A stretch of 64,000 nt of DNA from Acinetobacter seifertii (lineage in GTDB: Bacteria > Pseudomonadota > Gammaproteobacteria > Pseudomonadales > Moraxellaceae), in the NCBI RefSeq assembly GCF_000368065.1, contig NZ_KB851200.1, forward strand, positions 734,419 to 798,418, written 5' to 3'. Under the pieces are notes generated by a model. The model did not search any database. It was not told the origin of the DNA and worked only from the letters and a program-made list of their open reading frames with translations. Below, piece by piece: positions 17,187 through 27,078 of the stretch (positions within the stretch are counted from its first letter, which is position 1; every line of letters starts with the position of its first letter). A program made the translations under genes and the position numbers.

Positions 17187-17549
17187 ATGATGAAAAAAGT
17201 TTTATTTGTCTTGATAGGAATGTTGTTAGTCGGCTGTACAGAGAAAAAACCTTTGACACCTGAAGAACAATGGCATGGCTTTTGTACCAGTGTTGGTAAT
17301 GCGGCTAGAAGTATTGTATTTGACCGCCAGCAAGCAATTGAAAAGTCTCAAGCGGTTGAGCATGCAAATAAAATTGAAGATGAGATCACCAAAAAATTCA
17401 TCTTGAATATTATTGAGAAAGTTTATGCTATTCCACAAGATGAGCTAAAAACTAACCCAGAAGCTCTACAAGAAAAAATTAGAAAACAAATGGCAGATGA
17501 ATGCTTAGTTACACCACATGACAAAATGCCAAACTACAAAAAGTTCTAA
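17187..17549 (+). CDS. Small lipoprotein of unknown function
   Basis: 120 residues beginning with a clear lipoprotein signal, MMKKVLFVLIGMLLVGC (lipobox LVGC, Cys 17). The mature part is mostly helical by composition (EKSQAVEHANKIEDEITKKF...), with two further cysteines (HGFCTSVG, DECLVT) that could form a disulfide. I do not recognise the family. It is monocistronic between two terminators. Confidence 0.7.
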   Translation: MMKKVLFVLIGMLLVGCTEKKPLTPEEQWHGFCTSVGNAARSIVFDRQQAIEKSQAVEHANKIEDEITKKFILNIIEKVYAIPQDELKTNPEALQEKIRKQMADECLVTPHDKMPNYKKF

Positions 17550-17566
17550 GTGTACAAGACATCGTC

Positions 17567-17595
17567 AACACTCCACTAAGGTGGAGTGTTCTTTC
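17567..17595 (+). terminator. Terminator after the small lipoprotein gene
   Basis: A perfect 10-bp stem, AACACTCCAC/GTGGAGTGTT, with a 4-nt loop is followed by CTTTC. Confidence 0.75.
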
Positions 17596-17806
17596 AATTC
17601 AAAATATCGCATGATACGTCAGTCATTAAGATCATTATTTACACAGGGGTATTTAGTTACAAAATAATGGGCATCACGGAGAAACACCCCGCGCGCATTA
17701 ACTTTTAGCTTGAACTCTAGTAAAATTTTGTAGTCCATATTACTTGTGAAGCTTTGTGAAAGCTGGAATTTACAAGTAATTTTTTAAAAAAAGAGGAATG
17801 AACACC

Positions 17807-20446
17807 GTGCTAGAAGCTTACCGCCAACACGTTGCTGAACGTGCCGCACTCGGAGTCCCACCGAAGCCACTTGATGATGCTCAAACTGCTCAACTTGTTG
17901 AGTTATTAAAAAACCCACCGGCAGGTGAAGAAGCATTCTTGGTTGATTTGCTTGAAAACCGTGTTCCTGCAGGTGTTGACCAAGCAGCTTACGTAAAAGC
18001 AGCTTTCTTGGCAGCGATTGCAAAAGGCGAAGCGACATCTCCGCTAGTTTCTAAAGAACGTGCAGTTTATTTACTAGGTACGATGCTTGGTGGCTATAAC
18101 GTAGCGCCTTTAGTTGAGCTTCTAGATGATGCTGAATTAGGTAGCTTAGCTGCTGAAGCATTGAAAAAAACATTACTTGTATTTGATGCATTCCATGACG
18201 TAGCTGACAAAGCTAAAGCTGGCAATGCAAATGCAAAAGCTGTTTTACAATCTTGGGCTGATGCTGAATGGTTCACTAGCCGTAAAGACGTACCAGAAGA
18301 AATCAAACTTACTGTATTCAAAGTAACGGGTGAAACAAACACCGATGACTTATCTCCAGCTCAAGACGCTTGGAGCCGTCCGGATATCCCATTACACGCA
18401 AACGCAATGTTGAAAAACGAGCGTGATGGTATCAATCCTGAAAAACCAGGTGAAGTTGGTCCATTAAATCAAATCAAAGAACTTATTGCTAAAGGCAACC
18501 AAGTTGCTTATGTAGGTGACGTTGTTGGTACAGGTTCATCTCGTAAATCTGCGACAAACTCTGTGCTTTGGTTCTTCGGTGACGAAATCGCTCACATTCC
18601 AAACAAAAAAGACGGTGGTTTCTGCTTAGGTTCTAAAATCGCTCCGATTTTCTTCAATACTATGGAAGACGCTGGTGCGTTACCTGTAGAAATTGACGTT
18701 GCGAACATGAACATGGGTGACGAAATCGTTCTTAAGATTGATCACTCGGCAGCTAAAGTAACTGCGTTCAAAAACGGTGAGCAAATCGCTGAGTCTGAAC
18801 TTAAAACTCCAGTTCTTTTAGACGAAGTGCGTGCTGGTGGTCGTATTAACTTGATCGTTGGCCGTGGTTTGACTGCTAAAGCGCGTGAAGCTTTAGGTCT
18901 TGCACCATCTACATTATTCCGTACTCCAGTACAACCTGCTGCAACTGGCAAAGGCTTCACTTTAGCTCAGAAGATGGTTGGTCGTGCATGTGGTCTTCCA
19001 GAAGGTCAAGGTGTAATTCCTGGTACTTACTGCGAACCTAAGATGACTACAGTTGGTTCTCAAGATACAACTGGTCCTATGACTCGTGACGAGTTAAAAG
19101 ACTTAGCTTGCTTGGGCTTCTCTGCTGACTTAGTTATGCAATCTTTCTGTCACACTGCTGCTTATCCAAAACCAGTTGACGTACAAATGCAACATACACT
19201 TCCAGACTTCATTATGAACCGCGGTGGTGTATCTTTACGTCCGGGTGACGGTATTATCCACTCTTGGTTAAACCGTATGCTTCTTCCAGATACAGTAGGT
19301 ACTGGTGGTGACTCGCATACTCGTTTCCCAATTGGTATTTCGTTCCCAGCAGGTTCTGGCCTTGTAGCTTTCGCTGCTGCAACTGGTGTAATGCCACTTG
19401 ATATGCCTGAATCAGTTCTTGTTAAGTTCAAAGGTAAAATGCAGCCTGGTATCACTTTACGTGACCTTGTACATGCGATTCCTTACTATGCAATCAAAGA
19501 AGGCGATCTTACTGTTGAGAAAAAAGGTAAGAAAAACATCTTCTCTGGTCGTATCTTAGAAATCGACTTAACAGAAATGGAAACTGACTTAACAGTTGAG
19601 CAAGCATTTGAACTTTCTGATGCTTCTGCTGAACGTTCGGCTGCTGGTTGTGCAATCACACTTTCTGAAGAGAAGGTTGCTGAGTACTTACGTTCTAACA
19701 TCACAATGCTTAAGTGGATGATTTCACAAGGCTATGGTGATGCTCGTACTATGGCTCGCCGTGTTGAAAACATGGAAAAATGGTTAGCAAACCCAAGCCT
19801 ACTTAAAGCTGATGCGGATGCTGAATACACTAAAGTGTATGAAATTGATTTGTCAGAAATCAAAGAACCTATTCTTTGCTGCCCGAACGATCCAGATGAT
19901 GCAAAACTTCTTTCTGACGTTCAAGGTGACAAAATTGATGAAGTATTCATCGGTTCTTGTATGACGAACATCGGTCACTTCCGTGCTGCTGGTCAGTTAC
20001 TTGAAAAAGTACCAAGCGGTTCATTAACAACTCGTTTATGGTTGGCTCCACCAACACGTATGGACGAACACCAGTTAATGGAAGAAGGCTTCTATAACAC
20101 TTATGGCCGTGCTGGTGCACGTACTGAAATGCCTGGTTGTTCATTATGTATGGGTAACCAAGCACGTGTTGCGCCGAACACAACTGTTGTATCGACTTCT
20201 ACACGTAACTTCCCTAACCGTTTAGGTCAAGGTTCTAACGTTTACTTAGCATCTGCTGAGCTTGCATCTGTTGCTGCTGTACTTGGTAAATTACCAACTC
20301 CAGAAGAATATCAACAATATGCAGCTCAAATTGACAGTATGTCTGCTGACATCTACAAATATTTGAATTTCGACCAAATGGGCGAATATACAAATGCTGC
20401 TGATAAAGTAGATACTAAGAAAATTGCTGCTGCTCAATTGACTTAA
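17807..20446 (+). CDS. acnB: Aconitate hydratase B
   Basis: This enzyme interconverts citrate and isocitrate in the TCA cycle. It has an N-terminal HEAT-like domain (residues about 1-160) followed by the swivel and [4Fe-4S] catalytic domains. Cluster-binding and active-site segments are visible: FIGSCMTNIGHFR, MPGCSLCMGNQARV and GDSHTRFPIG. I place the start at GTG 17807 (MLEAYRQHVAERAAL), because it aligns with the known AcnB N-terminus and has an AGAGG site about 10 bases upstream. ATG 17798 adds three residues with almost no spacing from that site. It is monocistronic and ends at a strong terminator. Confidence 0.95.
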   Translation: MLEAYRQHVAERAALGVPPKPLDDAQTAQLVELLKNPPAGEEAFLVDLLENRVPAGVDQAAYVKAAFLAAIAKGEATSPLVSKERAVYLLGTMLGGYNVAPLVELLDDAELGSLAAEALKKTLLVFDAFHDVADKAKAGNANAKAVLQSWADAEWFTSRKDVPEEIKLTVFKVTGETNTDDLSPAQDAWSRPDIPLHANAMLKNERDGINPEKPGEVGPLNQIKELIAKGNQVAYVGDVVGTGSSRKSATNSVLWFFGDEIAHIPNKKDGGFCLGSKIAPIFFNTMEDAGALPVEIDVANMNMGDEIVLKIDHSAAKVTAFKNGEQIAESELKTPVLLDEVRAGGRINLIVGRGLTAKAREALGLAPSTLFRTPVQPAATGKGFTLAQKMVGRACGLPEGQGVIPGTYCEPKMTTVGSQDTTGPMTRDELKDLACLGFSADLVMQSFCHTAAYPKPVDVQMQHTLPDFIMNRGGVSLRPGDGIIHSWLNRMLLPDTVGTGGDSHTRFPIGISFPAGSGLVAFAAATGVMPLDMPESVLVKFKGKMQPGITLRDLVHAIPYYAIKEGDLTVEKKGKKNIFSGRILEIDLTEMETDLTVEQAFELSDASAERSAAGCAITLSEEKVAEYLRSNITMLKWMISQGYGDARTMARRVENMEKWLANPSLLKADADAEYTKVYEIDLSEIKEPILCCPNDPDDAKLLSDVQGDKIDEVFIGSCMTNIGHFRAAGQLLEKVPSGSLTTRLWLAPPTRMDEHQLMEEGFYNTYGRAGARTEMPGCSLCMGNQARVAPNTTVVSTSTRNFPNRLGQGSNVYLASAELASVAAVLGKLPTPEEYQQYAAQIDSMSADIYKYLNFDQMGEYTNAADKVDTKKIAAAQLT

Positions 20447-20466
20447 TACCTCAATTTAGTACAAAA

Positions 20467-20495
20467 AAGGAGCTGATTATTCAGCTCCTTTTTTA
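20467..20495 (+). terminator. Terminator of acnB
   Basis: A perfect 10-bp stem, AAGGAGCTGA/TCAGCTCCTT, with a 4-nt loop is followed by TTTTT. Confidence 0.88.
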
Positions 20496-20675
20496 TTTAA
20501 AAGAGAATTAATACACAATTTTTAAATTAAAATATTAAATAGATCATATTTTGTATATTTAAAATGTAAAAATAAATATAGCGCTAGATATTAAAGAAGT
20601 TTTTGTTTTAAAATGTTTTCATGAACTTAAAAATAATTAAAAAGAACACGGGTATTTTATATATGGAACTTAAAA

Positions 20676-21110
20676 ATGCTAAAGACAATTGTTGAATTTA
20701 AATTTGATGACTATCAGTTATATGATCAAAAATTATCAACAGAAGACGGAAATACATTAGTACAGAAAACTGAAGATATTGCACAATATATTTATAGTAT
20801 CTTGAAAAATAGATATCACTTAAATATCGAATTAAATCCTGAGCGTTGGGGTTGGGAAATAGAAGTACCTCTACCAGAGATCACGATGTATATTGGTATT
20901 AGTGTTTATGAAGAATACAGCAATGGTTTCGCAATATTTATTTCACCAAATACACCAATTTTGAAAAGATTTCTTTTTAGAAAATTGGATATTACTCATC
21001 ATATTATGCTGCTTCAAAATTATATTAATGTCATTTTGAAATCACATGGTGGTATTTATGATGTGCAATGGTGGGAAGAAAATGAGTTTAGATATGTTGC
21101 TGCCCATTAA
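20676..21110 (+). CDS. Hypothetical protein, 144 aa
   Basis: A soluble-looking acidic protein, rich in Y, W and E, with no signal peptide or membrane segment. Segments such as NPERWGWEIEVPLPEITMYIGISVYEE suggest an alpha/beta fold. I recognise no family. The flanks are very AT-rich, with no close neighbour on either side, which can mean recent acquisition. The start ATG 20676 has no strong ribosome site. Confidence 0.6.
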   Translation: MLKTIVEFKFDDYQLYDQKLSTEDGNTLVQKTEDIAQYIYSILKNRYHLNIELNPERWGWEIEVPLPEITMYIGISVYEEYSNGFAIFISPNTPILKRFLFRKLDITHHIMLLQNYINVILKSHGGIYDVQWWEENEFRYVAAH

Positions 21111-21206
21111 AATATAATTAGAAAATATGAAATATTCTTTATGATTGTTTAGCTAATACAATTAATAAAATATTTTATTAAGCATTATAGTGGTGAATTT
21201 ACGTGT

Positions 21207-22232
21207 GTGAGCTTAATATATGTTCAAAATAATGTGGCTCAGATCCGTATGCGAATTTTAGCTTGGAAGGCATTACGTAAGTTCTTCTATAACAACCTTC
21301 ATGATCATGATTACGAAACGACAGTAAGTCGATGTATTAACTATTTCTTGGTTTTCTTAATTATAGGAAATGTAATTGCGGTACTGCTAGAAACAGTAAA
21401 TGATCTGTATTACAGCTATCGTATATGGTTTGACTACTTTGAAAATATCTCTATCACAATTTTTAGTATTGAATATCTCTTGCGTCTCTGGAGTGTAGTC
21501 GAACGTGATCCGACACAACCTGCTTGGAAACAGCGTTTTGCTTGGATGAAGAGTGGAGAGGCACTGATTGACCTCATGGCAATTCTGCCTGCATATCTAA
21601 ATTTCTTTGTACGAATAGACCTTCGTATGCTTAGAATTTTACGTTTACTTCGACTATTAAAATTAACTCGCTATTTTATCTCTTTACAAATATTGCTTTG
21701 TGTCATTAAAAGGGAAAAGGGCTCGTTTCAGGCAGTAATTTTCATTTTAATCATTATGATTATTATGACTGCTTCAGGTATTTATGTGGTTGAAAATAAA
21801 GCTCAACCAGAAGCTTTTAGCTCTATTCCAAAAGCAATGTGGTGGGCAGTCGTTACCTTAACTACTGTCGGATACGGTGATGTCACACCTGTAACCAGCT
21901 TAGGAAAGTTGCTAGGTGCTTTGATTACAATTTTAGGGGTAGGGATTGCTGCTTTACCGGCTGGTATTTTAGCCTCTGGTTTAGCTAATGAACTGAACCA
22001 GCGTAATCAGCGCCTTGAACAAGAGTTCCGAGAGTTACTTCAAGTGCGTGGTATAGATATCATGCACGATGAAATTGAAATAGAACGTATTCGGCAAAAA
22101 GTCGGATTGCCAAAAGAACAAGCGCATAATCTGATTATTCAAATCATGCGCGAAAAGGTATTAGAAGAAAAAGAAGTGGAAAGGGAAAGGAAATGTTATT
22201 GCCCACATTGTGGTGGAAAGCTAACAGACTAG
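21207..22232 (+). CDS. Voltage-gated-type potassium channel
   Basis: An inner-membrane ion channel of six-helix type. It shows several hydrophobic helices, an arginine-rich S4-like helix (RIDLRMLRILRLLRLLKLTRYF region, about residues 132-153) and the K+ selectivity filter TTVGYGD in the pore loop (about 221-227), followed by the last helix. A charged cytoplasmic coiled region follows and ends in CYCPHCGGKL, half of a zinc-ribbon-like motif. Start choice is uncertain: GTG 21207 gives 341 residues, and ATG 21249 would trim 14. The channel should conduct K+ outward or inward with the membrane potential. The gating signal is unknown. Confidence 0.85.
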   Translation: MSLIYVQNNVAQIRMRILAWKALRKFFYNNLHDHDYETTVSRCINYFLVFLIIGNVIAVLLETVNDLYYSYRIWFDYFENISITIFSIEYLLRLWSVVERDPTQPAWKQRFAWMKSGEALIDLMAILPAYLNFFVRIDLRMLRILRLLRLLKLTRYFISLQILLCVIKREKGSFQAVIFILIIMIIMTASGIYVVENKAQPEAFSSIPKAMWWAVVTLTTVGYGDVTPVTSLGKLLGALITILGVGIAALPAGILASGLANELNQRNQRLEQEFRELLQVRGIDIMHDEIEIERIRQKVGLPKEQAHNLIIQIMREKVLEEKEVERERKCYCPHCGGKLTD

Positions 22233-22242
22233 TATTTTGGTC

Positions 22243-22268
22243 AAAAGTCTGGCGCTAGTCAGGCTTTT
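22243..22268. terminator. Weak bidirectional terminator between channel and MFS genes
   Basis: AAAAGTCTG/CAGGCTTTT with one G-T pair and an 8-nt loop. It overlaps the stop of the converging MFS gene. Confidence 0.45.
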
Positions 22269-23458
22269 TGAGTTGCCTTCTCTACAGCAAATGCAATAAG
22301 TAAAATAATAAGACCACCAAGACTTAATACAAACCCTACCCAGATCGGTGCAATCCAGCCCATCTGATGACTGAGTACCCAACCACCTAAAAATGCACCT
22401 AATGCATTCGCAAGATTAAAAGCTGAGTGATTCAGTGAAGCTGCTAGTGTTTGTGCATCACCTGCAACATCCATCAGGCGTGTTTGTAATGCTCCGCCTA
22501 AGCCCATTACAGTCAATCCAATTAAGAATAAAGAAGCAATAGCACTATATATATTACTCATTAGAAAACTTGCAACAACAAAGGCGATTGCTGAACTAAT
22601 AAGTACGCCTACAATGGTTTTATTGAGGTTTTTATCTGCCAGCCAGCCAGCTGTTAAACCTCCAATCACCATCCCAATTCCCCACAGGGCTAGCGCAATA
22701 GGAACGATTTGAATATTAACTTTTGTATATTCAGTCAAAATAGGTGAGACATAGCTATATACCGAAAACATGCCTCCAAAGCCAATTGCACCGACCGCAA
22801 GGGTTAACCACATATTTATATTTTTAAGCCCAGCCAATTCTGTTTTTATACTGGCAGTAGCTTGAACCGGAATATTCGGCACAAAGCAAGCTACAGCAAT
22901 TAAAGTAAAAAATGCAATCGTTGCTGAAAATTCAAAACCTGCTCTCCAACCAAAATGTTGGCCTAACCATGTCGCTAAAGGTACGCCAATAACCGTAGCA
23001 ACGGTTAAACCCATCATCATTTGTGCAACTGCAGAAGCTCTTCGTGATGGGCCTGCAAGTTCAGCAGCGACTAGAGCACCCACTCCAAAATATGCACCAT
23101 GGGGTAAACCTGCAATAAAACGAGAAACTAAAACGGTCTCAGGCGTATCTGCTAGGGCTGTACAAGCATTAGCAATACCATAAAACAGCATGAGACAAAG
23201 CAATAAAGTCTTTCTAGGTACTTTAGCACCCAAAATAGCAATAATAGGGGCGCCAATAACAACACCTAATGCATACGCACTAATAAAATGTCCAGCTTCA
23301 GGTACTGTAATATTTAGGTTGTGTGCAATTTCTTGAATAAGGCCCATTGCCACAAATTCGGTGGTGCCAATACAGAAACCACCAACTGCGAGAGAGAAAA
23401 TTGCTAAGAACAGTGAATAATGTTGAGGTGTGTTGGATGAAGATTGGGGGGACGCCAT
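22259..23458 (-). CDS. MFS transporter, AraJ/CmlA-type drug-efflux group
   Basis: A 399-residue, 12-helix protein. The first helix region GGFCIGTTEFVAMGLIQEIA and the FISAYALGVVIGAPIIAILGAKVPRK segment match the AraJ/YdhP-like branch of the DHA1 efflux family. The SRFIAGLPHGAYFGVGALVAAEL motif is also typical. The likely role is export of a small metabolite or drug, but the substrate cannot be told from sequence. ATG 23458 has no purine-rich ribosome site in the sense strand, so translation may be weak. It is monocistronic. Confidence 0.8.
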   Translation of the reverse strand: MASPQSSSNTPQHYSLFLAIFSLAVGGFCIGTTEFVAMGLIQEIAHNLNITVPEAGHFISAYALGVVIGAPIIAILGAKVPRKTLLLCLMLFYGIANACTALADTPETVLVSRFIAGLPHGAYFGVGALVAAELAGPSRRASAVAQMMMGLTVATVIGVPLATWLGQHFGWRAGFEFSATIAFFTLIAVACFVPNIPVQATASIKTELAGLKNINMWLTLAVGAIGFGGMFSVYSYVSPILTEYTKVNIQIVPIALALWGIGMVIGGLTAGWLADKNLNKTIVGVLISSAIAFVVASFLMSNIYSAIASLFLIGLTVMGLGGALQTRLMDVAGDAQTLAASLNHSAFNLANALGAFLGGWVLSHQMGWIAPIWVGFVLSLGGLIILLIAFAVEKATQKA

Positions 23459-23684
23459 AATAAATTAAAAAAGGAGGCTCAAAAATGAAAGTATAAGGGA
23501 AAAAGGTCAAAATAATAAAAAACTAAAACATTGAGCGTACAGTTGCAGGTTTTAAGCAAAAGCATTTTATATTTATTTTAAATAATTTATCGAAATTTTT
23601 TAATAAATTATATATGATAAGTTCGTAATACTTTAGGCATTACAATAAGTTGTATAAATATTTAAAAAATAGAGAATCTAAATC

Positions 23685-24113
23685 GTGAGAAAATTAAGTA
23701 TTGCCTGCCTTATGGGGTTGGTTATGTTATCTACGTCAGGTTGCTCAGTCTTTATGGCGGGTAATCAACCAAGTAAAAAAAATTTAAACGTGTTAAATCC
23801 GGGTAGTTCTCGCAATTATGTCATTGCTGAGCTAGGAGCACCTGTACTTTCTGAATATCGTGATGGTACAAGAGTCGAGATTTATACTTTCCAACAAGGC
23901 TATCCAAAATGGGCGAAAGTCAGCCGTGCATTTGGACACGGTATAGCGGATGTTGCGTCATTCGGGCTATGGGAAGTATTTGGAACACCAACTGAGGCGT
24001 ATTTTAGTGGGAAAGAAACTTCTTATGAAGTAACGTACGGGCAAGATGATTTGGTGAAAAGTTTTAAGCTCATCGATTTTGACCAGGCATTCCCTAAACC
24101 AAAAGCAGAGTGA
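23685..24113 (+). CDS. Small outer-envelope lipoprotein, SmpA/OmlA-like
   Basis: 142 residues from GTG 23685. The lipoprotein signal MRKLSIACLMGLVMLSTSGC has its lipidated Cys at 20. A segment of the BamE/SmpA type follows, LNPGSSRNYVIAELGAPVLSEYRDGTRVEIYTF, in which a conserved helix-turn precedes a two-strand sheet. It is not BamE itself, because the remainder (GIADVASFGLWEVFGTPTEAYF) is different. The function is unknown. It ends in a terminator. Confidence 0.65.
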   Translation: MRKLSIACLMGLVMLSTSGCSVFMAGNQPSKKNLNVLNPGSSRNYVIAELGAPVLSEYRDGTRVEIYTFQQGYPKWAKVSRAFGHGIADVASFGLWEVFGTPTEAYFSGKETSYEVTYGQDDLVKSFKLIDFDQAFPKPKAE

Positions 24114-24120
24114 TGAAATG

Positions 24121-24145
24121 AAAAGGGCCGTTAGGCCTTTTTCTT
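24121..24145 (+). terminator. Terminator after the SmpA-like lipoprotein
   Basis: AAAAGGGCC/GGCCTTTTT with a 4-nt loop, followed by a T-rich stretch. Confidence 0.7.
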
Positions 24146-24266
24146 TGTATATGTTAAAAAATTATATTAAATAAAATCAATGTTTTAAAATTTAATTGGC
24201 TTATTCACCTTAAAAATAATCAAGTAAAAAGCAAGTTGAGACATATTAATTAATATTGTGATAAGA

Positions 24267-24279
24267 TGAATACTATTCA
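24267..24279. promoter_or_regulatory. Candidate MetR box upstream of metR
   Basis: TGAATACTATTCA is a perfect palindrome around a central C and fits TGAA-N5-TTCA, the MetR binding pattern known in enterobacteria. It lies about 95 bases before the metR start, so autoregulation is likely. The site is seen directly. Its function is inferred. Confidence 0.55.
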
Positions 24280-24373
24280 TTAATAATGATTTATCTAAAC
24301 TCACTCTATTTTCTTCAAATAAGAGAAAAGTTTCAAAATTTATGGATAAATCTATTTATTTAGGCTTTTGCCC

Positions 24374-25294
24374 ATGTTAGAAATTCGTCATCTTAAAACT
24401 TTGGTTGCATTACGTGAACATGGTTCACTTGTTGCGGCAGCTAATGATTTGTGTTTAACACCCTCTGCTATTTCTCACCAATTAAAAGAATTAGATCATT
24501 GGTATGGGGTAGAGGTCGTGAATCGTCGAAGCAGACCTGTTAGTTTTTCGAATGTTGGGCAGCGCTTGCTCAAATTGGCTGATGATGTATTGCCACAGAT
24601 TCAAATTACTCAAAGTGATATTACTCGTATTGTGCATGGGCAAACGGGTAGAATTATTTTTTCTTCTGAATGCCATAGCTGCTTTGACTGGCTAATGCCT
24701 TTGCTCAATCAATACCGTCATCAATATCCAGATGTTGATTTAGATTTTGCTTCAGGCTTTGAGTCAAACCCACATGAGCTTTTACAAAATGGTGAGTTTG
24801 ATTTACTCATTACAGCCGATCCAATTGCATTAAAAGGAATTGAATATTTTCCAATTTTTGAATATGAATCACGTTTAGTTCTATCAAACACTCATCGATT
24901 GGTTCGTGCTGAAAATATTACGGTCCAAGACCTTGCAGAAGAAGTTCTTATTACTTATCCCGTTGATAAGCATCGTTTAGACATAATGTCGAAACTGTTT
25001 ATACCAGCAAATATTCAACCTAAACAAATTCGTACAACAGATTTAACTCAAATGCTTATTCAGCTTGTAGCGAGTGGGCGAGGTATTGCTGCTTTACCAG
25101 ACTGGGTAGTAAATGAATATGAGCAAAAGGGATGGGTCACTAGCCGCCGTTTAGATTGTGTTTCTCAAAATGGTTTAAGACGTACATTATATGCAGGCTA
25201 TAGAGTTGAAGAAAAAGAGAAGAGCTATTTTGAGGGGTTTTTAAAACAGTTAGAAAAGTTCTCTTTAAAGCGAAATTCTTATTATTCAGGCTAA
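24374..25294 (+). CDS. metR: LysR-type regulator MetR
   Basis: A homocysteine-responsive activator of methionine-synthesis genes. The N-terminal HTH (residues about 1-60) opens MLEIRHLKTLVALREHGSL, close to the enterobacterial MetR opening. The effector domain keeps the MetR-like segments ECHSCFDWLMPLL, GEFDLLITADP and GIAALPDWVVNEYE. ATG 24374 is chosen over TTG 24368 because it matches the family N-terminus. No metE or metF gene is next to it in this window, so its targets lie elsewhere. A TGAA-N5-TTCA palindrome sits upstream. Confidence 0.9.
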   Translation: MLEIRHLKTLVALREHGSLVAAANDLCLTPSAISHQLKELDHWYGVEVVNRRSRPVSFSNVGQRLLKLADDVLPQIQITQSDITRIVHGQTGRIIFSSECHSCFDWLMPLLNQYRHQYPDVDLDFASGFESNPHELLQNGEFDLLITADPIALKGIEYFPIFEYESRLVLSNTHRLVRAENITVQDLAEEVLITYPVDKHRLDIMSKLFIPANIQPKQIRTTDLTQMLIQLVASGRGIAALPDWVVNEYEQKGWVTSRRLDCVSQNGLRRTLYAGYRVEEKEKSYFEGFLKQLEKFSLKRNSYYSG

Positions 25295-25318
25295 ACATGG
25301 GTACTTAACCCGAGTAGT

Positions 25319-25863
<545 letters not shown>

Positions 25864-26051
25864 TTAAAAGTTGCAAAGATTAGAGAATGAATTTGTAATG
25901 ACAATTTTAGTCTATATGATTCAATCATAAAGAGTTTTGCTTTCTGGTTACGATTGGAAACGATGTTATATAAATTAACAAGTTAAAAACTCTTCTTTTG
26001 AAATGTTGTGATATAAAAATAATCATTAATCGTAATTTTAGGATGATTCAT

Positions 26052-26270
26052 ATGGACATTGTTGATATTAAAATTAAAGACCAGTTCGAAAAAATTTATG
26101 ATGCGAAAGCTCAACTAAAGAAGAATTTGGTTGAACATGATAATGAGCCTCTAAAGCTAAGTCAGCGAATTGAACATATTATTGTGGATAATGAAATTAT
26201 CTTGCCTACGACTGAACTGTTATTTGAAAGTGAACAAAACGAGAAAATTTATCGCGTCATTGAAGAATAA
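26052..26270 (+). CDS. Small acidic hypothetical protein
   Basis: About 72 residues starting at ATG 26052, which has an AGGA site 9 bases upstream. Longer starts at 25998 or 26043 look less likely. It is mostly helical and charged (KIKDQFEKIYDAKAQLKKNL). The family is not recognised. It lies upstream of rsuA in the same direction, with about a 100-base gap. Confidence 0.5.
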   Translation: MDIVDIKIKDQFEKIYDAKAQLKKNLVEHDNEPLKLSQRIEHIIVDNEIILPTTELLFESEQNEKIYRVIEE

Positions 26271-26373
26271 CTTTAAAAAGGTGAGACTTAAGTACAAAGT
26301 TGATAAAGCAAAAAGGGTAATAAAGTTCTGAAACTGCGTTAAAATAATGGTTTTGTTTTAAAGAGAAAGCTTT

Positions 26374-27078
26374 ATGCTGCTGGAAAAAATTTTGCAATCA
26401 CAAGGGTTCGGTTCACGTAAATATTGCCAGCAGTTAATAAAAAATGGTTCTGTAAGTATTGATGGAGAGGTTGCGAGTGATCTTAAAAAGCAATTCTCTC
26501 CTGAAAATTTTGAATTTTCTGTTTTTGGTCAAAATTATCTGTATCGAGAAAAAATTTATATTGCTCTGAAAAAGCCGGAAGGTTTCGAGTGTTCGCACAA
26601 TCCTCAGCATCATCAAAGCGTTTTTAGCTTATTGCCTGAAACTATTATTCAACGTGGTGTGCAAGCCATTGGTCGTTTAGATCAAGATACAACTGGCTTA
26701 TTGTTACTTACTGATGATGGTAAATATCTTCAAGCTTTAACGCATCCTCGTAAACATGTTCCAAAGGTTTACCATGTGACGACTTATGACCCAGTCACAC
26801 CTGAACAAATTGAAATGCTTACTCAAGGCGTTAATTTACACCAAGAAAAAGGGATATTTGCTGCTACAGATGTAGCACTACTTGGAACTCATCAGTTAAC
26901 GATGACCATTCATCAAGGTGTATATCATCAAGTCAAAAGAATGATTGCTGCTGTTGGCAATAAAGTCGAAATACTGCATCGATATCAAATAGGCCAACTG
27001 GTCTTACCTGAAATTGAGGAAGGGGATTGGGTGTATTTGTCTGAGCAGGAAAAACAACTCGCTCAAAATATTATTTAA
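26374..27078 (+). CDS. rsuA: 16S rRNA pseudouridine synthase RsuA
   Basis: It converts uridine to pseudouridine in 16S rRNA (position 516 in the E. coli enzyme). It has an N-terminal S4-like RNA-binding region (LEKILQSQGFGSRKYCQQLIKNGSVSIDG, residues 3-31). The catalytic domain carries the active-site aspartate in GRLDQDTTGLLLLTDDG (about residues 108-124), then KVYHVTT and the QGVYHQVKRMIAAVGNKV segment typical of RsuA/RluB/E/F enzymes. Its 3' end overlaps the converging GNAT gene by 8 bases. Confidence 0.88.
   Translation: MLLEKILQSQGFGSRKYCQQLIKNGSVSIDGEVASDLKKQFSPENFEFSVFGQNYLYREKIYIALKKPEGFECSHNPQHHQSVFSLLPETIIQRGVQAIGRLDQDTTGLLLLTDDGKYLQALTHPRKHVPKVYHVTTYDPVTPEQIEMLTQGVNLHQEKGIFAATDVALLGTHQLTMTIHQGVYHQVKRMIAAVGNKVEILHRYQIGQLVLPEIEEGDWVYLSEQEKQLAQNII

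Noticed and set aside
17640..17806. Riboswitch or iron-responsive leader before acnB
   Set aside because: A short GC-rich patch (CCCCGCGCGC) is present, but I could not find a consistent fold or a known motif.
23459..23480. AAGGAGG as a ribosome site for a plus-strand gene before the AraJ-like gene
   Set aside because: No plus-strand start codon follows at a useful distance, and the run is on the wrong strand for the MFS gene.
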